Notes: a model not told the origin generated them from the letters alone. A stretch of 64,000 nucleotides of DNA from Dichetophora obliterata (GCA_963920525.1 OY986438.1:182388888-182452887), one strand, 5' to 3'; positions 43,473 to 54,859 are shown, counted from the first letter of the stretch. Program-made: numbers and translations.

Positions 43473-43940
43473 CTATTTTTCTCTTTCTCTACGAAGTTTA
43501 CTTTTATCCATGATGACAAGATTGTCATGAGCATCTTTTACGCCCAGGTCTTCCATCAGAGCTGTTGCCAATGCTGATCCCATTCTGTCATGCACACCAA
43601 ATCTGTCACACATCATTGCATAGTTTTTAGTATTGTATCTGGGAGTGTATGTTTGTGGTGGTAGAACTAAATCTGAACCTCCTCTCACATCAACTTCCAT
43701 TTCGTCATAATGTGGTTCGTATGTAGGATCGTTGCTCACTGGGATTGTTGGTATAGTCGTTGGTATCGTCTCTTCACTTCCACTATCGTGTGCCGGTATC
43801 GTTTGTATTCTGTCATTATATTGATCGCGCATGAAATCTTTTAAGTTTTCTGGGATTGATCCACATGAGCAGTCGTTTTCTTTCAAGTTGCATTTACATT
43901 TTCCAATGTTGAATAATTGGTTTGTTGATTCTACTTTGAT
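43473..43940 (-). pseudogene. Transposase Cys-rich and acidic middle part
   Basis: The frame reads LFNIGKCKCNLKENDCSCGS, with the paired Cys words CKC and CSC that look like a metal-binding knuckle. It then gives a Pro/Thr/Glu-rich spacer (PTTIPTIPVSND), YDEMEVDVRGG, and NYAMMCDRFGVHDRMGSALA followed by VKDAHDNLVIMDKSKLRRER. A +1 shift near 43940 separates it from the N-terminal frame. The DRFGxxDRxGxAxAxAxxxD phrase seems a domain signature. Confidence 0.75.
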
Positions 43941-44311
43941 TCTAATTTTTTGAATTCTGTTGCGCGTTTTACTCGTTGTTTATCTGCATTACTATATGCG
44001 TCAAGCAAATTATTCAATTTTCTAATGATGCTACCTTTGAGTATAAGTTCAATATTAAGTTGATTCCAAATTTCTAACAATCTGTCTGCTACTTGGGGAG
44101 TAAATGTTTTATAGGAAAACATTTTGCTTTGGGCTTTTGAACGTTCGGCCAAGAAAAAATAGTACTTCAATATGTCTCGTTTAATTGACAGATTAATATC
44201 AGGTAATTCACAGGCCACGCCAAAAGAAAAAACAGCATGAGAGACTAAATGTTGCAAACTACTGCGTTGGGTATCTGTTGGATTTTGCGATGAACCAGGC
44301 TCTGAATCCAT
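43931..44311 (-). pseudogene. Transposase N-terminal part
   Basis: The frame starts MDSEPGSSQNPTDTQRS and contains FFLAERSKAQSKMFSYKTFT, then VADRLLEIWNQLNIELI and a basic C-terminal run KQRVKRATEFKKLE. No known DNA-binding domain is evident. The Met at 44311 is a sensible start because it lies just inside the right TIR region and no open frame extends it. It belongs to the same protein as the following frame. Confidence 0.75.
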
Positions 44312-44675
44312 TTTTTAAACCGTCACTAAAAGTATTAAATATGTTTTTCATAGAATAATAATATAACTATTAACTATAATAGTTAGCAATGTTTTTACAC
44401 TTACCTTTAAATCTTTTCTAAATTTCAAAATAGTTTGATTATTTGTTAGTTATTTCAAGTAACACTTCACTGAAATGACGCTCAAACAAAACTAGCATAC
44501 ACTGGAATATTATAAACAAACAAAAATAAAGAAGTCTATAAAGAAACTAAAAACAAAAAGAAATAAACAAACATAACACAGGGTGTGCACCCTGTGAAAA
44601 AATATGCCAATAATGTAAAGCGCAAATCAGTCCAGTCGTAACGTAAGGTTCGTAAGCTTCGTAAGTCAAAAAAAT

Positions 44676-45076
44676 TGAGCCAAAAAAAATGGCCATGAAA
44701 GTAATATTCTTGGACAAAATCATGAAAAAAATGGAAAAATGCTCCAAAATTTAGACAAAAATCCCCGTAACTTTTGCACCGTTGGACCAATGTTGGAGAT
44801 TTTTTTTTTGTAAATTGATCAAAATGAGCTCACCTTTCCAACGCCTTTCACCTTTCCTACTGGCGATTAAACCCGATCGATAGTTTTGAGTTATGGATGT
44901 GAACGTGTAGGTAATATTTCATACGAACGTCAATTTGGGAAAAAATCTACCAACAAAAAGTAGGGGACTCGATTTTAAAGATAGAGGTATGGTTCCTTTG
45001 GCAAATTTTCATGGAATAACCCATAGAATACGGAAATCATAGGGAAATTGTCGAAAAATAAATCGACCCGCCCTAA
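44676..45076. repeat. Right terminal inverted repeat
   Basis: It mirrors the left TIR but carries about 140 additional bases between the outer 102-bp block and the inner shared block. The 84-residue frame across 44536-44790 is a shadow of this repeat. Confidence 0.85.
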
Positions 45077-45294
45077 TATATATATTATATATATATATGA
45101 AAATAAATCAAATTAGAAAAAATTAAAAAAATAAAATTTCCGATAAAATATTATATATAAATAAATTATCCAATTTGAGTAAGAAATCAATAAGAAAAGT
45201 AATTTAAAATTATTTTTTTTGTTTAGTATTTTGAAGTTGGTTTAATTTTTTGTTAAAAAGTATCAAAATCTTCCTCTTTAGAGAAAATAATAAT

Positions 45295-45765
45295 AATTAT
45301 ACCCATTCCTGTAACGAATTTCAGTTCCCATATGTTAATATTATTCGAGACACATTGTTTTTCTTAGAATGACACGCTCTTTGCAGAAATTCACTTTTTT
45401 TCTTGATCGTGTTTTGTTATAATTCTACCTAATCTCGCACCAAATTTTATTACCCAGTGTTAATATTAACTGAGATACAGTGTTTTTCTAATAGTCGAAT
45501 TTCTTTGTAGAATTCCGCCCATTTTCTTCTTCGTGTTTTGTAATAGTTCTACGCATTCTTGTAACAAATTTTACTACCCTAGTGTCAATTTTATTCGAGT
45601 TACTGTGTTTTTATAATACTGTTATGACCCTTTGACCCATAATTCCCACTTTCTTGATCATAATTAAACGTAATTGTGCCCTTTTTTATATTTAATTTCA
45701 GTACCCTAGTATCAACATTATGCGAGACTTAGTGTATTTCTATTTTTGACATGCCCTGTTGTTTA
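45295..45765. repeat. Tandem repeat, about 125-bp unit, four copies
   Basis: Units begin near 45295, 45421, 45546 and 45671 with ATTCTACC(T/C)A-like words. Each contains ACAAATTTTA.TACCC.AGT, then TTAATATTA and CGAGA.AC.TGTGTTTTTCT. Copies are diverged at many sites. No protein is encoded. Confidence 0.75.
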
Positions 45766-48384
45766 ATAACGCCAACTTTATAGGGGGACCTCCATGTTCA
45801 ATGTCTCTATCTGTTGCCAAAAAATACGGCAATCAGACAAGTGATTTAGGAGTTATCGAAGTACATACATTAAAAAAAAAAAACAACGAACTTGAGAACC
45901 TTCTCCTTTTTGAAGTCGGTTTAAAATCAAGGCTTATAATAAAATATTTTAATAAAAAAATGTATATTTGTTTCTGAAGTAGAACCTCCACACTCGAATG
46001 CAAAGTGCTTAGATAGTTGGACTATCGAAGTCATAGATTAGGGTCTGAGAATTCAATGATTATATGAAATTGCAGTTGAAGTAGAGTCGTCTTATTAAAA
46101 AAATCGTATTAAATTAATATTAATTGTAGGCTGATTTTTAGTAGGAGCATTAATTGATAAATTCTATTATAAGTCTCTGAAAACTGTTACAGCGCTCTGT
46201 TAGAAATAATTCAAGCTGAAATTAGAATTTTCTTTCTACAGTATCTACCTACTATTTAGATAATCTCTTAAAATCGCAACATCGAGTTCCTTTCATCAAG
46301 TGATAGTTGCAACAACTGTCAAAACAAAATGTCAGTTAAAATTAATTTGCACGCCCGTCAACCAGGGAACGAGCCAGCACACATTCCACCAACAAACAAT
46401 CGACTCCTGCGCAATCATAATGACATCAGAGTTAACAATCGTGACAAAAGTTTAACACAAGTCTGTGAAGATTTCACTGGTGATGCTATTTTTTTTTTTG
46501 TCGATGTTCTCGTTGTGTTGTCATTCGATTTTAGCATGCAAAGTTCTGTTGCGCTGGATTAAAACACCTTCACTACGAAGCAACTGTCACGTTGACAGCA
46601 GCAACAATATTGGTATAACTTTCGCTTAATTCCGCCATGTTGCACTTGAACTTGAAATTGTGAATGGATTTAAGTATGTAAGTAAGGTAGTAAGCGGTAC
46701 GTGAGTGCAACCCAAACCAGAACAGGCATGTCTTGCATTTTAATTGTCAAATTTTGTGTCAATTTAGTATGCTGGCAACAATGTTTGGCAATACATAAAT
46801 GGTTTGTGTGTTTTTATAGCGGCTTTTGTAAGTTTTATGTGAAAAAACAAGTGTTTCACTCGCAATTCGGCAGCACATGTTGGCACGTGGTTTTTTGCTT
46901 TCCTAATCCTCCTCACGTCATACCAGCAATGTTATTCTAGATAATATTAAAATACAATTACATATGTGTGAAAGCATTGGTTAAAATGCGGGACATGTCG
47001 ACTTATTTCCGATTCCGGGAATGTCTTTTCATGTACGAGTAGCAATTGTAAATTATTATAGTCTTGCTTTTATTTCTTTTCAATTCTGTGAGAATTTGAC
47101 TTTTTTCAAATACTAATGAAGTTATTAAAAACTGTTACAAGGCACAATTGTCCCTAACTCGTTTCAGAACAGAGCAGCAACTATGCTGGTTAGGGGCCAA
47201 CCTCTGTTTGTTTGTTTGTTTGGCGGCTTATATTAATGGAGTCAAAAGCGTGGCTCTCTATGCAATAAAAGAAACAAAAAAAAAATGAGTTGCCACTTTT
47301 CGTAGCACAAAAGTTGCCATTGTCTGTCTATCTGGAAGGCGTTTGTGGCACCATCATATTAAGCTATAATTTTTCTGTTGTCTCATTCTGCAGTAATTTG
47401 TCAAATATTGCATTTTTTTCATATTATCTTGGGCGTAACTGTCATAGGGTCATGCACAGTGAACAATTTTTGAAGGTTTGCTTTTAAACTAAATAAATTA
47501 TGGGTAATTAAAACTAAGAGCATGCCAGTCAATGATTTTCTTTTATTTCTATATTACGTTTAGTCAAGATACGGGCTTTGAAAATGTGTAAAAATCATCA
47601 ATTTCCAGAATCTACATTTAAATCGCAGTAGCCCTATTTGTTACATAAAACCATTACAAGTTTCTGTTCCACTGTTCAAAAGAAAAAAATCCATGAGTTC
47701 AAAAACTTCTTTAAAAATCAAACAGTTCTTGATGGAACAGAAATACACTGTTGAGTGTAATAGTGCCTCGGAGCATCTGAATAGAAAGATTGTGGAGAAA
47801 ACACATTATTACTTATAGAAGCAACCGTAAGCAACTTTTGGCCGGAAACATTCATCTTACCCATTTCAAAGCCCTGAAATTTTAATTATGTATTTGCTAA
47901 AAAAATATTGGTATGAAAACCCTGTTCGATTTTTATCCCGTTCAAAAATTACGAACAACGATCAATTAATTCTGGTTTTTTTAAAAGAATTATACAAGTA
48001 TCGATTTTTTCAAAGCTTACGTCTGAGTAATCTTTATATTAATTTTTAAAATTCATTGTAATTTGTAATAGAAAAAATTAACGAATTAATTAAATTCAGA
48101 AAATCTTAAAGTTTTGTAATTAACAAAGAAAAAGTGTTAGAAAACTACTCAATATGTGCCTTTGACATATTTCTCAAATAGTGTTCACAAATCTACAGTG
48201 AAATTGTGTGTCAAATATTTTTCTAGAATATTAAAGCCCTCTTACTGTTTTAGATAAGTTTTGCTCCTTTTTAAAAAGTTTAAAAAAATAACATTAATTC
48301 AGTCATAGCGATTAAAAATGTTGTATGATAATGCTACTTGGAAAATTAAACTATAGGTTTAGGTTTATCCGGATGCCTCCTTGT
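45766..48384. other. Unique-looking sequence, candidate host regulatory DNA
   Basis: No transposon or gene is recognised. 46300-47480 is less AT-rich and of higher complexity, with a TTTG repeat (47208-47222). Frames of 60-79 residues are isolated and domain-free. Confidence 0.5.
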
Positions 48385-48399
48385 GGAGACTAATTCCGG

Positions 48400-48865
48400 T
48401 CCTTAGTGGTGCTAGTTACGAGCAAAGGAACCTTTGTGTTAGTTGAAGGTTATAAAGTGTTAAATTCGAAAATCTTGGGAGGAATTTCAGAGATACTTTG
48501 GTTATATCTTTTATTGACAGGAGCGTTGATAAGACTAGGTATTTAAGTCTCGGTCTTAGTAGGACTGAGCATGTACCTAATAACTCTTTATGGTCTCCAC
48601 CGTGCCTGGTTCCCTTCACTTTCTGCAGTTGTCATCCGTGGTGTTGCTCAGCTTCCTCGAGTGGGCAGTGGCCAGTGAGGATACCCACTCGTGCACTGAC
48701 AGAGCTTTTTTTAACCATCGCAAATTGCACATTATTTTCGAGATTTTTCACGACTCACTTTTTTCTTGCTACCTTCCGTCTACGACTCCCTGCTTGTTCG
48801 GCTCTTTTTTCGAAGTTTTTGTACAACTCTTGAAGCGAAGTAGGTACATGTTCTGCAAATTTTGA
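48400..48865 (-). pseudogene. LINE C-terminal region with eroded zinc knuckle
   Basis: Minus-strand pieces read EWVSSLATAHSRKLSN and DDNCRK, then a stop in place of the second Cys, then REPGTVETI. A shifted frame gives CSVLLRPRLKYLVLSTLL. These correspond to the C-rich element that follows RNase H in LOA/I-type elements (CxxC..E..EH..C.C). It is badly damaged. Confidence 0.6.
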
Positions 48866-48872
48866 TCCTAGC

Positions 48873-49240
48873 TCAGCGCCCTCCATCTGCCATTTCGTTC
48901 CCCTCAATGCCGTGGTGGCTAGAGACCCAGTAGATGCGTACTCTATTCGAAGCGCATACTGAATTTTGTGCACCTCTAACGGCCTGGACACTTTTGGACT
49001 GGATAATAGCGGAGCACATAGATTTGATCGCCGCTTGGCTATCGACGAAAACTTTGATATAAGAGTGGTGTTTGTAGATGCCTTTGGCTATCTCCGAAGC
49101 CATCCTTATGGCAAACACTTCCGCCTGGATGAGCCTGCAGTGCCTCGACAGTTTGTATGTCTGCCTTATATTAGGCACTGCACAATACACAGCCGCACCT
49201 ATCCCCGTAGACATTTTGAAGCCTTCTGTAAATATGTTGG
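48873..49240 (-). pseudogene. LINE RNase H domain
   Basis: The frame gives FTEGFKMSTGIGAAVYC, LIQAEVFAIRMASE, IKVFVDSQAAIKSM and IYWVSSHHGIEGNEMAD. The order of TDG-, E-, DS- and H..GxxGNExAD motifs is that of the LINE RNase H. The first aspartate reads E (TEG), which would weaken activity. It lies between the RT thumb and the Cys knuckle as expected. Confidence 0.85.
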
Positions 49241-49819
49241 CCGCCTGCTTTGCTTGTTCTATATATTTGCACCGGTCGTTTGGTCCTAGAAGTGTTCATG
49301 TTTTGGAATTGACTAATGTGAAAGGTATCATGTAGTCCGTGCTACTAAATAGATCCATGCCGATTGTACAATGACCGAAATTTTGAAAGTGCATGTTGCC
49401 AGCCGACGCGAGGCGTTGTGTCGTTTTTCCGGTTAGTAGTTTTGCGTGTATTTCTAGGGGGTCAGTCAATACATAGAATGGTTTCAAGCACTTTAGTTCA
49501 AGTTGATTTCAGCTTCCCCGTAATGCAAAGCGCTGCCTGCCGCTGAGTTTTCTCCATGTGCATGAGGTACGTTGATTTATTGGCATCCAGCCACCGCAAT
49601 TTCATAGAGAAGAATAGAATAAACTACCGTTACATAGATCCAGTGCATCAGAAAGGACGAGAGACTCCAAGTGCTGCCTAACATATTCTTGAAAGTGCAT
49701 AGCGCCATGGTGGCTTAGTTCAATCTTTCTTTAAAACTGATTCTCCATCTCAGCATGCTGTGCAAGACGACTCCTACATATTTAGTGTAAGTTTTCGGTA
49801 TGAGACGTATGTCGTTTAT

Positions 49820-50071
49820 TTATGGTGGTATCTTGTACTTTTTCGTGAACAGAACCAGATCCGTTTTCTCTGCGTTAATACTAAAACCGACTGAATTTGA
49901 CCATCTAAGAACCTTTTTGAGTATGCTTTCCATTATGGATCTTACTGTTGATAAACATTTTCCTACTTTAATTATGCTTATGTCGTCCGCATAGGCCATT
50001 ATCTTCGTTGCTCTACCTTCAAAGTTTTTCAGTAGTTCATTGACAACAAGATTGTACTTTACGTAGTCCAT
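49820..50071 (-). pseudogene. LINE reverse transcriptase palm (YADD)
   Basis: The frame reads LLKNFEGRATKIMAYADDIS, then IIKVGKCLSTVRSIMESILK and WSNSVGFSINAEKTDLVLFT. The YADD box with its two catalytic aspartates and the following GFSIN..KT.LVLF block are hallmarks of LINE RTs. The frame ends at a break, so motif A is in another phase upstream. Confidence 0.9.
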
Positions 50072-50523
50072 TCAGGATTGCCATAGTTGAATGCACCTGA
50101 GATGTCTAGAAAAGCACCAAGTGCGTAATCTTTGTGGTGGAGGGCTTTATCTATGGGTGCCACTAATGAGTGTAGTGCCATTTCAACCCATTTCCCTTTC
50201 GTGTATGCATGTTCGTTGGTTGCTATATGGATGGCGTTTTGAGTACAAAGGAGGTTAGACTTATTGGTCTGTAGTCCTTTGGATACAAGTGGCTGCTCTT
50301 ACCTGCTTTCGGTAGGAATACGACCATTGCTGTCTCCAGGTTACGGGTGCATAGTTTAGCCATATAACTCTGTTAAATATATTTTCAAAATACGGGACGA
50401 CTCGTGATTCGGCCGTTCAAAACATGGCAGTAATTATGTCCCGAATTACAGTCTGGTCCCCAAAATTTATATCACGAGAACGAGTTTATAGCCCAAACGT
50501 TTTTTCCAAAAAGTTATGATTTT

Positions 50524-50830
50524 ATGAGCTTTAGGTCAAGTAATTTAATGAAAGAAAATAACACCAACAACTTCGTATAAGGTCAATCACACAGCAGACT
50601 AGACAGCCTGTTACAGAAATAGCTACATTTCCTCTTCAGAAGTCTTGAGTGATTCAGCTGTGACCAACCCACTGTTTATGTTCCATGCGATTTTAGACAT
50701 ATGTGTTATTAAACTCATCTGAAGCATATGATGCTGAAAACAAGTGGAGCTAAGTTTTTGGCCAAGCCTTAAACTTTATTAGAGTTGTATATGCAATAAA
50801 GTTGCTCCTCCTTCTTTTTCACGATACCCC
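50524..50830 (-). mobile_element. SINE-like dispersed repeat, copy 4
   Basis: It keeps the 3' part (GAGCTTTAGGTCAAGTAA on +), the GTCAATCACACAGCAGACTA and CAGCCTGTTACAGAAATAGC blocks and TCTTGAGTGATTCAGCTGTG. It lacks about 130 bp at the 5' side compared with copy 1. It lies next to the LOA-like LINE. Confidence 0.75.
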
Positions 50831-51400
50831 TCTTAGTTAATCGCTTTTTTGGCTGAATTACCAGGAGGCGTGACTTTTAGCTTATTTAGAACTTTACCAT
50901 CCATTTCTTGGTTAATCGCTTGTTTGGCGGATACCAGGTGTCGTGACGTTACTAAGTCGTTCGGAACCTGTAACGGGTTTTTTTCTGTGTCTTCGTATTA
51001 CGATTGTTTTGGAGCTTCAGTACAGCCAGTAAAATGATCCTTTAAAGGCACTTTAAGGGATTCCTGACTGCTCTCCGTTTACTCATCATTGTCTTTACGT
51101 AGCTGGCTCTGAATAACGGGCTGTTTTGAGACTAGCTTCCTGTGCTTTGTTGTGTCCCTAGTTTTTTCTCTGCTTGAGCAGAAGTTCTTCCAAGAGTGCG
51201 CACGTTTGTTTTAAAAAGTTTGAATCTGAATTTGTATTCCTCCATACTTCTTCGTGGTCAGCTATCTTGCTAAATTGAAGAATTTTTTTACGTCGCCTCT
51301 TTGCTCTATAAGATTTGGATTCCACCATGATGCTTCTGAAGATCTTTCTAACTTTCATATTAAAACTAATGTATATTTAGTCTGAGAAGGAGGGCAATAC
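50831..51400 (-). pseudogene. Possible LINE ORF1 or gag-like remnant
   Basis: The minus strand gives a basic frame (VESKSYRAKRRRKKILQF, then HEEVWRNTNSDSNFLKQTCA). It is followed by shifted pieces that are rich in K, R and Q. Its position upstream of the LOA-like RT suggests the nucleic-acid-binding ORF1 of that element, separated by the SINE-like insert. No Cys knuckle is visible, so this is a guess from composition and place. Confidence 0.25.
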
Positions 51401-53010
51401 GCTCCAATCTATGACCAGAGTATTGTTGTCAGAAGATAGCGTTAGATCTAACCCATTCGACGAGGTGGGGCCTACATAAGTTGGTTCCTAGCCTATGTTA
51501 GCTACACTTAGCTTATGTTGTAAATAAAGTTAGCCTTAATCGGTTTTTTGTGTAAATTTTACACACTTTTCAACTTCAAGCTGATATTTCTTTATAAGTT
51601 CATCAAATCGAGCTAGGAATTTGGCTCAACGTAAAAATCATATGCAAAATTTATGTTTTCGACATTTTTTACACGCTTGGTGCCGCTGCTACCTTAAACA
51701 AAAATTTTGCTAATAGTTTTTTGTATAAAAAATTTACACACCATAATATTGGCGCGCCTATGTCACAGTTCTTCTGCTTTATTGTTAATTTTTGTTTTGA
51801 AATTTTCCGAATTTTCAAATTTTTTTTTATCTAGCCGAAACCCGGCGTGTTACTACCAAGACCCCTTGTTCAACGCCCACAAAATGTTATGAGTGGAATG
51901 GCATGTGTTAATTGTGGTCGAATATCGAATTCCGAGTCTGTGCGCTATTTAATTGCAAAGATATAGATATAGAAAATTTAGGTTATTTAGGAGGTGCCAC
52001 GTTCTCTTTTCCAATGCAAAAGCAATCCTTGGTATGCGTTTTATAACTTGCTAAATTTTGACGAAATCGAATTCCCATGCTGTGTGACCTATAATTCCAA
52101 AGCTATTCGATATCGAAAATTTTGTGGCATATTTAAGGTGCCACGCACCTTTCTGCAACCAGCACCAAACTTCACAAGAGCATTCTCAAGACTTTGCTAC
52201 CGTTTCCCTGAAAATGTCTAAGAATTGGTTGAGCGGTTGCGGAGTCTTTATGTGATGTACACATATACATATATTAATTTTTTTATAAAAATAGATGGGC
52301 GAAAAAATATGGCGTGTCAACCTTTATTTATATAGTAACTGGCACTTGGTCCCATTGCACCTGCATACCAATTTGCACTATCAAAACGTGAACATCTCAG
52401 GAATTAGCATGATTTCGAAAAAGTGGGCGTAGATATATTGCGACCATAGTAAACATATGAACTAAACTACCAAATATAAGTCTTATTAGATTAAAACCAC
52501 CTTATAAAGAGAAGTTATATTGATTTTTGGGCGGCAAAATCATCAATATATATAGTTCACTATCAAAACTTGTACAACTCAGGAAATGGCATGATTTTGA
52601 AAAAGTACAAAAAGTACAATTGCCGATAGTAACCATCTAAACAAAATGTAAGTTTTTTACGATCAAAACCGTCTGATATATGTGTGGTCATAAGGAATAA
52701 TAACTAAACTCAAAATATTGTAAAAAAGCGATATGGAATTTAATTTATTGCCAATTTTTGGAAGTATACAAAACTATCATTTTTTACGATACTTCGAGTT
52801 TAGTCGTTATTCGTGACAACAGATATGGCATTTTTTTATGGTTTGTGGGCGATAGCGTAAATTTGGTTTGTATGGAAGGTACAACGCGCCCATATCCAAT
52901 CGACACCAAACTTCCCACGAGCAGTCTCAAGATGTTGTTTCAATTTCCCTGAAAATTTCATAAAGATCGGTTGAGAGGTTTTTGAGTCTATACGTGATAT
53001 ACATACATAC
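51401..53010. other. Dispersed and tandem repeats of unknown class
   Basis: No protein is seen. 52135-52265 and 52870-53012 are diverged direct copies that share CACCAAACTTC, CTCAAGA, TTTCCCTGAAAAT and GGTTGAG.GGTT..GAGTCT, then a TATGTGAT-type end. Between them two blocks (52372-52500, 52556-52690) share CACTATCAAAAC.TG, AACTCAGGAA, GGCATGATTTTGAAAAAGT and GATAGTAACCAT. The arrangement is probably an eroded repeat element. Confidence 0.55.
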
Positions 53011-53859
53011 ACTGTTAGAAATCTTGGAAGAAATTTTAATACTTTTTGGCTTAAGCATATGACCACACCAAATTGGTATTAAAATTAAATACTAGCAAAA
53101 TATTAAAAGTGATTTTAATTAAAAATATGTATTGAAATTTAATGCTCAGCTTGTATTAATTTTTAATACTAACTTTATATTAAAAATTAATTATAAAATT
53201 AGCCATAGTATCAAATTAATTCCAAAGAGTTTACAATTTGAATTCCCAGTACTAAATTTTAGTACAAAATTTTATTGAAATATAATACAGTATGTCTTAA
53301 AAATTAAATACAATATTCACCATAGTATCGAATTGATTCCAAGGGTATAAAATATCGTTGTAATATTTAACCCATTAGTGTGCAGCGGCTTTTAAAAAGG
53401 CCGGTAAGAAAAACTTAAATTATTAAAACTCAATTGGCATCTCTGCCAAATAGTTTAGATTTTTTAAACAAATATGGAGATATATTTAAATAAGAAATCA
53501 CCTGTTTTCTCAAAGTTTACTCAAGTAAGAATTTATCAAGCATCAAAGTGAAAATTTCTTACAAGAAAAAAGTGCAAATATGGCTCGAAGGTAAATTTTA
53601 AAATTTTATAAAAAAATGTGATTTTTTTGTGCGAAAAAGCTTTTTTATTATTTGCCATGGATCAACATTTATTACGTATACTTTTTATTCCGGTAACACC
53701 TGAATTTGCGTCATTTTTTGCTAAAAACTTTTTTCGACATTTATAAAGGCCACCTTGTATTGAATACTATTCATCTATTCATTTTGTAGGAAAGTGTTAT
53801 AGTAACATTATTGTGTTATGTGCAACATAACAATTATTAAAGTCGACTTTAATAGTGTT

Positions 53860-54042
53860 TATTTAGAAATAATTTCAGACTTCATGAGATTTTGGATATT
53901 CTTGAGGAATGTGATGAAGAAGAAGTTGGAATTCCTACCATTGGCACAAATACTTTTTTTTTTTGCCTCCAAGAAAGGTACCACTAGCCGAATCAGTCTG
54001 CGATTTCACGCTATTAGATTATGATGAGATTGAACCAAGTAT
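53860..54042 (+). pseudogene. piggyBac transposase N-terminal remnant
   Basis: The + frame reads EILDILEECDEEEVGIPTIG, an acidic segment like the start of piggyBac transposases, then FHAIRL and stops. After the MITE a second acidic patch, NEDDSDSDSGPNFETTIKKK, follows at 54468-54530. These parts normally precede the catalytic domain, which is absent here. Confidence 0.6.
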
Positions 54043-54396
54043 GGCCCTTATAATGAGCCACTTTCGATCTTCGACTGTAGTTGAATAGCCTGATCGAACG
54101 AATTTGCATTTGGTATTATAACGTGCTTTCGACAAAGAGTAGCGCTATTGTGAATTTCGTTCATTTGGTTTATTCACGGTAGTATATTTCTATCAGCTGA
54201 TCGTAATACTTACATTTTAAGCAATTATTGCTCAGCAAGCATCGCATTGAAAATAAAATTCTATGCGACTGAAAATTCGATGAAAAACAAACATTTCGAT
54301 AGGGTTGCACTGCTCATAATAAGAATTTAACGTTCGATACTCGTTGTTCGATAATCACCGAAGATCGAGCGTCGAAAGCAACTTATAATAAAGGCC
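54043..54396. mobile_element. MITE nested in piggyBac (about 354 bp)
   Basis: The left end reads GGCCCTTATAATGAGCCACT and the reverse complement of the right end GGCCTTTATTATAAGTTGCT. Both then continue TTCGA and GATCTTCG. The element splits the two acidic pieces of the piggyBac N-terminus. Flanking TA on both sides is possible but not certain. Confidence 0.7.
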
Positions 54397-54567
54397 TATA
54401 TCTCCTCTCAACCATGTTGGGTGTCATTTGGTGAATACTGAAGCAGAGTTACATCACTGCAAACGAAGATGATTCTGATTCGGACTCTGGACCTAATTTT
54501 GAAACGACCATCAAAAAGAAAGCGTCTGTCAGGTAACCAACTAAAATCGTTAGTTCTACTATATAGT

Positions 54568-54790
54568 CAGCCTAATTCTGAATGATTTTTTCCCAGGAAT
54601 TGGAAAAGGGAGTTTTCATTTTTAAGATAGAAGGTAAAGATATCTCATTATATTTTTTTTACACTCATGAATATTGACGGTTGTCGAACAAATTGGCATT
54701 AAAAAATCTCTAAAATGTCTTTGAACTTTATCTTAAAAAAGATAACTCCCTTTTCCGATTCCCCAAGAAAAATCATTCAGAATTGGGCTG
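54568..54790. mobile_element. MITE nested in piggyBac (223 bp)
   Basis: The left end reads CAGCCTAATTCTGAATGATT and the reverse complement of the right end CAGCCCAATTCTGAATGATT. The match extends through a GGAAAAGGGAGTT block, giving inverted repeats of about 55 bp. No frame is present. An 8-bp duplication is not clear (tatatagt versus aatatatt). Confidence 0.8.
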
Positions 54791-54859
54791 AATATATTCT
54801 TATATAATGCAACTTTTGTCAGCGATGATGATAGACATTATGGGTATCAATATTGAGTT

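Larger units (their letters stand above)
41541..45076 (-). mobile_element. Unclassified DNA transposon with long TIRs (3.5 kb)
   Basis: Termini TTAGGGCGGGTCGATTT at 41541 and its reverse complement ending at 45076 start long inverted repeats. The block 41580-41681 (102 bp) matches its mirror with about three differences. The similarity resumes further in (left about 41689-41796, right about 44676-44778), with about 140 bp extra on the right. The flanks are TATATA-rich, so a target duplication cannot be fixed. An 8-bp one of ATATATAT type is possible. A transposase on the minus strand fills the interior. Confidence 0.88.
48385..50510 (-). mobile_element. LOA-like non-LTR retrotransposon, decayed
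   Basis: On the minus strand the order is RT fingers (VVFLPKAGK, then DYRPISLTSFVLKT near 50290-50340), motif A region (KDYALGAFLDISGAFN near 50110), motif C (MAYADDISIIKV near 50010), RNase H and a C-terminal knuckle. A YADD polymerase with a downstream RNase H and a GAF.DI.GAFN-type motif A points to the LOA/R1/I group. Many frameshifts are present. The upstream endonuclease and ORF1 are not visible before the SINE-like copy at 50524. Confidence 0.85.

Noticed and set aside
44536..44790. Aromatic-rich 84-residue frame as a membrane protein
   Set aside because: It is the right terminal inverted repeat of the transposon read on the minus strand.
46329..46562. A 77-residue plus-strand frame as a short gene
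   Set aside because: No domain, low-complexity F/V-rich end and no splice or promoter context. It is too weak to call.
48498..49546. Plus-strand frames over the LOA-like LINE
   Set aside because: They are antisense shadows of RNase H and RT fragments on the minus strand.
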